A stretch of 22,452 nucleotides of DNA from a virus. The position numbers and the translations under genes are program-made. Each line of letters starts with the position of its first letter. The stretch's first letter is position 1. The notes under the pieces are model-generated. The model ran no database searches. It had not been told where the DNA came from and saw only the letters and a program-made list of their open reading frames with translations. The stretch lies in the IMG/VR virus record IMGVR_UViG_3300037189_017361, positions 1 to 22,452 of that record; one strand, given 5' to 3'. Below are positions 17,880 through 22,452 of the stretch, in pieces.

Positions 17880-18588
17880 TAACAGAAGGGTCTTTTAGAT
17901 CTTCATAATCTAGGCCTAAGCCAATACCAAATCCAGCCTTTTGTGCATTAACTCCCTGCAGTGCTAAAACATCATTGGAATCATCTGTAGCGCCTTTAGA
18001 AAATACTCTTGCTTTTAGGTCATCCCATTCTTTTTGTCCCTTTGTTTCTCCAGCCTGGGAATCAATATCTACTCCTTGAATTGCTGCCATAAACTTTTTT
18101 TCTTGATAACTTAATTCTCTAATTGCAGACATTGTTGCTACTAGTTCAGGCATTGATAAATTTCTTTCTAATTGGTCATAATCTTTCCAAATTCCCAACG
18201 TAAAAATTTCAGCCTCAAGTTTAGCAAGATCTAGGTCTTTCCATGATGTTTTTTCATCTGACTTTATTGCCTGATCTTTTACATTTTCTTCTGAATTACT
18301 ACTTACTTCTATTCCACCAGCAATATCTAAAACTTTATATACAGTTGGAAGGTCCATGTTGTCTTCAATAAGTTCTATTGATGTTGATATTTCTGGGCAA
18401 TACTGCTCCATTGCTATTCTTACGCATTCAACCAAAATAGATATGGCTTCATCTTCTGTACTTGATTCATTAACTTTATGGAAACAATCCATAAAATCTC
18501 TTAGGTATTTTATCTTTAATGGACCAAGTTCAAGTTCTCTGCCATTAATTAACTTTATTTTTTGTACATTATATATTCTAGTAGCCAT
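17872..18588 (-). CDS. Tail assembly chaperone, long two-domain form
   Basis: This is a 238-residue protein from the ATG at 18588 (MATRIYNVQK). A GTG at 18618 would add 10 residues, but it lies inside the terminator hairpin and is unlikely. Residues about 7-91 are paralogous to the whole folded part of the short chaperone downstream. After an acidic linker (SSNSEENVKDQ) comes a second, helical domain (about 112-185, WKDLDLAKLEAEIFTLGIWK, then ELVATMSAIRELSYQEKKFM) and a charged tail. This matches a fused G+T type chaperone, the product other phages make by frameshifting. There is no Shine-Dalgarno sequence in front, and the -10 box upstream places the predicted transcript start exactly on this ATG. 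The long form presumably binds the tape measure and recruits tube subunits. Confidence 0.82.
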   Translation of the reverse strand: MATRIYNVQKIKLINGRELELGPLKIKYLRDFMDCFHKVNESSTEDEAISILVECVRIAMEQYCPEISTSIELIEDNMDLPTVYKVLDIAGGIEVSSNSEENVKDQAIKSDEKTSWKDLDLAKLEAEIFTLGIWKDYDQLERNLSMPELVATMSAIRELSYQEKKFMAAIQGVDIDSQAGETKGQKEWDDLKARVFSKGATDDSNDVLALQGVNAQKAGFGIGLGLDYEDLKDPSVML

Positions 18589-18594
18589 TATTTC

Positions 18595-18603
18595 ATTATA
18601 CCA
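18595..18603 (-). promoter_or_regulatory. Extended -10 promoter giving a leaderless chaperone mRNA
   Basis: TGGTATAAT on the minus strand ends six bases before the ATG at 18588, so the standard start point (seven bases past the last T) is the A of the ATG. The region where a -35 would lie is inside the terminator hairpin and has no -35 match. The downstream gene lacks a ribosome-binding site, which agrees with leaderless translation. Confidence 0.6.
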
Positions 18604-18636
18604 AACAACAAAGCCCACCTCCGAAGAGATGGGCCT
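18604..18636 (-). terminator. Intrinsic terminator after major tail protein gene
   Basis: On the minus strand, 19 bases past the tail-tube stop, GCCCATCTC pairs with GAGGTGGGC (one G-U pair) around a TTCG loop closed by C-G, the extra-stable cUUCGg tetraloop. The stem can extend by G-U and A-U to 11 pairs. TTTGTTGTTTGG follows as an interrupted U tract. The form is that of a factor-independent terminator. Confidence 0.82.
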
Positions 18637-18654
18637 GTCGTATAATCTATTAAA

Positions 18655-19293
18655 TTATGAAGCAGGTGTCCAGGTACGATCTACGATCTTACCATATGAA
18701 CCTGATGTGTCTTCTGGAAGAAGACGGAATGAAACCTCAAACATAGATGCTTCGTCACGCTTTGCTGATACTGTAACATTTTCAATAGAAAGTGCACGGT
18801 ATGCTGTGTAAACACGCTCTACGTAAGAAGAATCTACGCAGTCTCCTGTTCCTGGGCCTACTGCAACGATAGCACGTTCAACTGGACATTCGCCGATATC
18901 TCCTGCGGAAAGATTCAATGCTCTTCCGTTTGAAGTTGACTTTGTTCCTGAAAGTTCGTCATCGTTATAAGCCAAAGAAAGAAGAAGGTTTTCTAGTGTT
19001 GCTTCAGCAAAAGCAGTAGCAAGGTTTACCTGCATACCCTGCTTGTAAAGTTTAGCAACGTCAAGAATCTGGTCAACTCTAACTTCACCGAAGTCAGGTT
19101 GGAACTGCAGTTCAAGACCATTCATTGTGTAACCAACATTGGTATAATCAGCATCATTTGTAAGTGTATCTCTGAAAGTCTTTGAAGACTCAAAAGCAGT
19201 TACATCTGCTGGTGTTAGTGTTGTGTCAGCAATAAATACTGCTGCTGCACCAACGATAATGTTAGTTGATGTACCACGACTATAGTTAGCCAT
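18655..19293 (-). CDS. Major tail (tube) protein
   Basis: This 212-residue protein lies between the tail-terminator-type gene and the chaperones, the standard place of the tube subunit. It begins MANYSRGTSTNIIVGAAAVF, then shows alternating strands and short helices, and contains Y-T-M-N-G-L-E-L-Q-F-Q-P-D-F-G-E-V-R-V-D-Q, a motif of the type seen in tube proteins of aquatic and actinobacterial siphoviruses. The C-terminal part has E-V-S-F-R-L-L-P strands. Its G+C content and use of CGT arginine codons look higher than in neighbouring genes, as expected for the most abundant tail protein. It has its own extended -10 promoter, a long leader with AGAGGTG, and a strong terminator behind, so it forms a single-gene transcription unit. 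Confidence 0.87.
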   Translation of the reverse strand: MANYSRGTSTNIIVGAAAVFIADTTLTPADVTAFESSKTFRDTLTNDADYTNVGYTMNGLELQFQPDFGEVRVDQILDVAKLYKQGMQVNLATAFAEATLENLLLSLAYNDDELSGTKSTSNGRALNLSAGDIGECPVERAIVAVGPGTGDCVDSSYVERVYTAYRALSIENVTVSAKRDEASMFEVSFRLLPEDTSGSYGKIVDRTWTPAS

Positions 19294-19355
19294 ATTTTCA
19301 CCTCTTTTTCCTAAATAGGGTTATTAAGTTGTTTGGCGCTGTTTCCTCAAGTTTA

Positions 19356-19364
19356 ATTATAACA
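19356..19364 (-). promoter_or_regulatory. Extended -10 promoter of the major tail protein gene
   Basis: TGTTATAAT on the minus strand sits in the 76-base gap before the tube gene, just behind the preceding TAA stop. The start would fall near 19349, giving a leader of about 56 bases with AGAGGTG close to the ATG. No convincing -35 is visible. The gap holds nothing else that I recognise. Confidence 0.55.
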
Positions 19365-19369
19365 GCCTT

Positions 19370-19978
19370 TTAAATTGTTATTTTTTGTGCTGGTGGAGTT
19401 TCTGGCTTCCAGCCAGGGTTAGAAATATCACCTATGCTATGGTAGTCAAATTCAATAATAATTTTATTTCCGCCATAAGTACGAGCAGTTCCAAAATCAA
19501 TAATATCCCTTACCTCTTCAAGTTGGTATACCTTAAAATTATGGAAGTAGAACTGGCAGTCTATAAGATCCTCCACAGTGGTTGTACCAAGGTTTACCTG
19601 GCGATTAGAGCACCAATCATTGACCTCCTGTGCTGATTCATCCATTCTGTCTAAAAGTCTTAAAACGGCCTCCTGTACCTGCACCATTTTTTCGGTTACT
19701 CCATCTGTTGTTCCATAAAAATAATACATTAATTGCTCACACTTAATATGGGGAAAACCTTTTTTATTCATTCTAAATAATCTATCCCAGGTTGCCATAA
19801 CCCCAGAGTATCCATATCTTTGGTCATCAACAACAATCCACTGCTCTGTAAGATCATCAATTGTACTTGGAGTTGTAGGGAAAAATGGTACGCCAATGCC
19901 TGTTAAATTAGTTAATTTAGATTGAAGATATTTATTTACCCATAGCGTTGGTGTATTTAATAAAGAGTTATTAGCCAT
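19370..19978 (-). CDS. Tail terminator-type / minor tail protein
   Basis: This 202-residue protein sits directly before the major tail protein, where long-tailed phages encode the tail terminator that caps the tube and joins it to the neck. The sequence shows E-Q-W-I-V-V-D-D-Q-R-Y-G-Y-S-G, a K-C-E-Q-L-M-Y-Y-F-Y-G strand, and the helix MVQVQEAVLRLLDRMDESAQ followed by V-N-D-W-C. The C-terminal strands include F-Y-F-H-N-F-K-V-Y-Q-L-E-E and I-I-I-E-F-D-Y-H. A helix packed on a beta sheet that measures and holds the tube end is typical of this family. The ATG at 19978 lies 8 bases inside the preceding gene. Function rests on order plus this alpha/beta pattern. Confidence 0.72.
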   Translation of the reverse strand: MANNSLLNTPTLWVNKYLQSKLTNLTGIGVPFFPTTPSTIDDLTEQWIVVDDQRYGYSGVMATWDRLFRMNKKGFPHIKCEQLMYYFYGTTDGVTEKMVQVQEAVLRLLDRMDESAQEVNDWCSNRQVNLGTTTVEDLIDCQFYFHNFKVYQLEEVRDIIDFGTARTYGGNKIIIEFDYHSIGDISNPGWKPETPPAQKITI

Positions 19979-20651
19979 TTAGTGTTCCCGCATTTCCTAT
20001 CCAACTATATCCAACCTGTAATCCAAGTTGTCTTCCACGATTTTTTCCTTTTGAAAAATTTGTTTTGTACAAAACTGGATTTTCTAAATAATCAATTATA
20101 CCGCTTGTCTTTAAAAATGCTTGGCTAAAATATTTTGTAAAAAATTCAGAATATACTTTTTCAAATGATCCTTTAACTAAATCTCCTCCAGGATTATTAA
20201 CTGTAACTTCATTTCTAGTAAATACTTCTTCTCCGTTATAATCAAAAGCAAGAACGTCTGATCTTATGGGAGCAATAGTAACTGGGATTCCCTGTTCCAT
20301 AATTCTTGCCTTGTCATAGAATGGTTGGTTTGATCCATTTTTAATTGTTGATGATTGAGAGAATGTATAATTAAAAGATAGTCCATAGTCATTAACAAAA
20401 TAATTAAGATTAAATAATCTTGCATTTGGGCTTCCAGTTTGCTGCCACTCATAAACATGGTGAAGCATTGAAGGGTTAAGTCTTGCGCTAGAATCAACAA
20501 ATTGTTTTGCTGACTCTACAAGCATTTTTCCAAGATTTCCAAAAAATCTTTTTTTACCCTTTTGCACACCTTCTAAAAAACCTTCTGAATAATCAATAAT
20601 ATTTTTAATATCTTTAGTTAATTGTTTAGTGTTTATTATTAGTTTTGTCAT
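19971..20651 (-). CDS. HK97 gp10-like neck / tail completion protein
   Basis: This 226-residue protein resembles the gp10-type neck proteins that sit between head closure and tail terminator. The N-terminus is a long basic helix region (LTKDIKNIIDYSEGFLEGVQ, then K-R-F-F-G-N-L-G-K-M-L-V-E-S-A-K-Q-F-V). The middle carries the family-like A-R-I-M-E-Q-G-I-P strand followed by I-A-P-I-R-S-D-V-L-A-F-D-Y-N-G-E-E-V-F-T-R and a P-G-G turn. The C-terminal helix is amphipathic (FEKVYSEFFTKYFSQAFLKT). The start at 20651 overlaps the previous stop as ATGA, so the two are translationally coupled. In related phages this subunit helps attach the tail to the filled head. The match is good in pattern, but sequence identity cannot be tested here. 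Confidence 0.75.
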   Translation of the reverse strand: MTKLIINTKQLTKDIKNIIDYSEGFLEGVQKGKKRFFGNLGKMLVESAKQFVDSSARLNPSMLHHVYEWQQTGSPNARLFNLNYFVNDYGLSFNYTFSQSSTIKNGSNQPFYDKARIMEQGIPVTIAPIRSDVLAFDYNGEEVFTRNEVTVNNPGGDLVKGSFEKVYSEFFTKYFSQAFLKTSGIIDYLENPVLYKTNFSKGKNRGRQLGLQVGYSWIGNAGTLNG

Positions 20652-21103
20652 ATATCTGTTGCCTGATTTTCGGAACGTCTTAAAATTACCTTGTAGTATT
20701 CTATTTTATTTAAAAATCCTATAATTGGTTCTATAGATGCTATTTCATATATTGTTGAATGTCCTGATCTTGGTCCTGAAGTTTCTAAATATATAGTAGG
20801 CTCATCGTGTGTCTTAATGTTTGTTACAACTATATTGGTTAATGAGTTCATTTGTTTTTGACTAGAAACTCTAATGTCCGTTTTTGATCTTCCTATTAGA
20901 ATACTTTCTTTTGTTATATTTACATTTGGCTTAACTTCTTCATCAGAAGATGCGGTTCCTTTTATAGCAAAATTACATGCAAATTGTCTATCAAGAATCC
21001 ATTGCTTTTTTACATTTCCATATGCGCCTTGGTCAACTATTGGGTAATAAACATCCGCAAGCATGGGAAACATGAAGTCGGTATTTTCACATACCTTACT
21101 CAT
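20648..21103 (-). CDS. Head closure (stopper)-type connector protein
   Basis: This 151-residue beta-rich protein sits between the head-tail adaptor and the gp10-like gene, matching the stopper or head closure position. It has a strand with A-D-V-Y-Y-P-I-V-D-Q-G-A-Y-G-N-V-K-K-Q-W, typical of small proteins that begin with a tyrosine-rich description of the connector plug, then basic strands (LIGRSKTDIRVSS), T-I-Y-E-I-A-S-I-E-P-I-I-G-F and a C-terminal K-V-I-L-R-R. Three cysteines or fewer are present, with no zinc motif. The ATG at 21103 overlaps the adaptor stop as TAATG, with only a weak ribosome-binding site (CAGGGAT), so coupling to upstream translation is likely. Function is by position and size. 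Confidence 0.7.
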   Translation of the reverse strand: MSKVCENTDFMFPMLADVYYPIVDQGAYGNVKKQWILDRQFACNFAIKGTASSDEEVKPNVNITKESILIGRSKTDIRVSSQKQMNSLTNIVVTNIKTHDEPTIYLETSGPRSGHSTIYEIASIEPIIGFLNKIEYYKVILRRSENQATDI

Positions 21104-22083
21104 TACAATATCCCTGGCGTACGAAGATCTGTTATATATTTATCTAAAATGGTGTCAACTAAAATATTTCCAGTACCTGAAAACTTTGAAGAATTATATT
21201 TTAAACTAAACTGATCTGTTTTATAGTCTGAAACGTAAGCCTTATAGTGATCCATTTTGCCACAAGCAATATCATCAATTAACATTAATGTTGCTTCACG
21301 TATATCATTAGGAATTACTTTATACCCTGCCTCATATACAAAAATATAATCATATCCTTCTGGAAAACTTACTGAAGGATTTTTTGTGTTCGTCCATAGA
21401 TTGTCAAAATTTTCATATGGAGCATATGCATAAAATGAGTCTGAGCCTGCATCTCTATATTTTAATGGTTTTCTTTCTGCACGATTAAAAGAGTCTGACG
21501 ATGAAGAGTCTGTAGCAACTTTTACTATTGCTGTAGTATCTTTTGTTATTAAATAATTGTATCCATCAAGTGCTGGAATATTTTCAGATATATCAAAAAC
21601 TAATTTTCCATTTTCATATACTTGATTAATTTTATATGCAGAGTTCCATAGTGGCATGTAGTCTGTTCCTTGTCCTACAGTTTCAAGTATTTTTTTCTCA
21701 AATGTAAATCTAGTTCCAACCACAGAGTCAATAATTGCTCTGGCAATTCTTTCATTATATGAAGCATTTGCAATTTCTGTAGCAGTTGTGCCTAGTGTAT
21801 TAGGATTGACATATGGCCTAACTACAGTTAATATGTCTTCAACTACAAGATTTCCTGGCTCTTCATCAACTGACTCATATATTGTTACATTGTAATCGTT
21901 GTCATATTTTACAAAGTCTCCAGTTAAAGTATAAGTAATTTGAGAGTTTGAATTTGATGTTAGCGTGTTTGATCCAGACACTGTTTCATCATCGTTTTCA
22001 ATATATAAAAAATATTCTGTATTTGCCTCTGGCACATCATACTTTACTTCTAGTGGAAATGGTGGGAGTCTTAGAACTATCAT
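21103..22083 (-). CDS. Head-tail adaptor (gp6-like) with extra N-terminal beta domain
   Basis: In this 326-residue protein, the part from about residue 98 on fits the gp6-like head-tail connector. One helix is N-E-R-I-A-R-A-I-I-D-S-V-V-G; a beta segment from about 140 to 245 includes Y-K-I-N-Q-V-Y-E-N-G-K; and the conserved-looking helix I-P-N-D-I-R-E-A-T-L-M-L-I-D-D-I is followed by K-T-D-Q-F-S-L-K-Y. The first 90 residues are a separate beta sandwich of the kind seen in Ig-like capsid decorations (YFLYIENDDETVSGS, then Q-I-T-Y-T-L-T-G-D-F and Y-N-V-T-I-Y-E-S). Plain gp6-type adaptors are about 100 residues, so this one is about three times as long. The ATG at 22083 follows the previous stop by two bases and has no clear Shine-Dalgarno, suggesting reinitiation. 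Confidence 0.78.
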   Translation of the reverse strand: MIVLRLPPFPLEVKYDVPEANTEYFLYIENDDETVSGSNTLTSNSNSQITYTLTGDFVKYDNDYNVTIYESVDEEPGNLVVEDILTVVRPYVNPNTLGTTATEIANASYNERIARAIIDSVVGTRFTFEKKILETVGQGTDYMPLWNSAYKINQVYENGKLVFDISENIPALDGYNYLITKDTTAIVKVATDSSSSDSFNRAERKPLKYRDAGSDSFYAYAPYENFDNLWTNTKNPSVSFPEGYDYIFVYEAGYKVIPNDIREATLMLIDDIACGKMDHYKAYVSDYKTDQFSLKYNSSKFSGTGNILVDTILDKYITDLRTPGIL

Positions 22084-22085
22084 TA

Positions 22086-22427
22086 TTATTTACCGTAGTG
22101 TTTTGCTACTTCTTGTGGGGTCGCAATGCGAACCGACTTATGAGTTAGCCACTTTTCGGAAACCTCCTTGCTTACAATATTATAGCCTTTTACGACTTCT
22201 CCAACACCATTCCAGAATACGTTTCTTTCTGAAAATATTGCTACCTTCTCTGGTGCTGTTTCTTTTATTTTTGCTGGTTTTTCTATTTCTTCTTTTGGTG
22301 TCCAACTAGCAATAACTTCAAGCATGTGAGCCTTTGTGCTTACCCCGAATAGGTCAATATTGTTCTTCTTTGCATAAGACTTTATTTCCATAACAGTCTT
22401 TTTAGACAAATCTTCAATAATAGACAT
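22086..22427 (-). CDS. Small SAP/HeH-like protein of the head-neck operon
   Basis: In this 113-residue protein, residues about 9-42 (KKTVMEIKSYAKKNNIDLFG, then S-T-K-A-H-M-L-E-V-I) look like a SAP or HeH helix-extended-helix motif, usually a nucleic-acid or protein contact. A P/K/E-rich linker (about 44-62) joins it to a compact beta C-terminus with N-V-F-W-N-G-V-G-E-V-V-K-G-Y-N-I-V and E-E/Q-V-A-K-H-Y-G. Small proteins of this type occur between the major capsid gene and the connector genes in many siphoviruses, with no assigned function. The ATG at 22427 has a strong ribosome-binding site (TAGGAGG) just downstream of an extended -10 promoter, so it is probably the first gene of the neck operon. 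Confidence 0.72.
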   Translation of the reverse strand: MSIIEDLSKKTVMEIKSYAKKNNIDLFGVSTKAHMLEVIASWTPKEEIEKPAKIKETAPEKVAIFSERNVFWNGVGEVVKGYNIVSKEVSEKWLTHKSVRIATPQEVAKHYGK

Positions 22428-22443
22428 TAGTTCCTCCTATGTC

Positions 22444-22452
22444 ATTATACCA
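22444..22452 (-). promoter_or_regulatory. Extended -10 promoter at the head of the neck operon
   Basis: TGGTATAAT on the minus strand ends 17 bases before the ATG at 22427. A start near 22437 would leave a very short leader of about 10 bases containing AGGAGG. The sequence upstream lies outside the window, so the -35 cannot be judged. Confidence 0.5.

Noticed and set aside
18589-18618. Upstream GTG start adding 10 residues to the long chaperone
   Set aside because: The GTG lies inside the terminator hairpin and upstream of the -10 box, and the added residues have no counterpart in the paralogous short chaperone.
1-22452. tRNA genes, CRISPR arrays, insertion sequences, attachment sites, toxin-antitoxin or anti-defence genes
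   Set aside because: I looked for cloverleaf-like segments, regularly spaced repeats, terminal inverted repeats and transposase or nuclease motifs and found none; nearly all DNA is accounted for by minus-strand structural genes.

Overview
The window is a contiguous piece of a tailed-phage (siphovirus-type) genome, or of a prophage, carrying the head-tail connector and tail module. Every real gene lies on the minus strand, so the map reads from right (22.4 kb) to left. The DNA is AT-rich (about one third G+C by eye), genes are packed with TAATG/ATGA overlaps, and I see no tRNA, insertion sequence, CRISPR array or bacterial housekeeping gene. The host cannot be fixed from sequence alone. A virus of an AT-rich bacterium that tolerates leaderless mRNAs, for example a small freshwater actinobacterium, would fit, but that is inference.

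Layout in transcription order. (1) 22427-19370, neck: a small SAP/HeH-like protein, a gp6-like head-tail adaptor with an extra N-terminal beta domain, a head-closure-type protein, a gp10-like neck protein and a tail-terminator-type protein. (2) 19293-18655: the major tail (tube) protein with its own promoter in front and an intrinsic terminator behind. (3) 18588-17508: two paralogous tail assembly chaperones, one long (two domains) and one short (one domain). (4) 17485-9236: a 2749-residue tape measure protein. (5) 9236-1203: the tail tip, with a distal-tail-position protein, a 1450-residue tail-tip protein containing a lectin-like insert, a linker protein, a collar-fibre-like protein, a fibronectin-III-like protein and a small fibre-like protein. 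(6) 1184-1: a zinc ribbon, a helix-turn-helix protein and two small unknowns, the last cut by the window edge, where the genome seems to turn from structure to regulation or DNA metabolism.

Two things stand out. First, a perfect extended -10 promoter (TGnTATAAT) occurs five times, always on the coding strand at a gene junction, and by eye never inside a gene. These five sites divide the module into transcription units. One of them sits right behind the UUCG terminator of the major tail gene and would start transcription exactly on the A of the next ATG, a leaderless mRNA for a gene with no Shine-Dalgarno sequence. Second, the long and short chaperone forms that many long-tailed phages make by a programmed frameshift appear here as two tandem paralogous genes, each with its own promoter.

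Together the genes build a neck that closes the head, a long flexible tail (about 0.4 micrometre if the usual tape-measure rule holds) and a tip with several carbohydrate-binding-like modules for host recognition.
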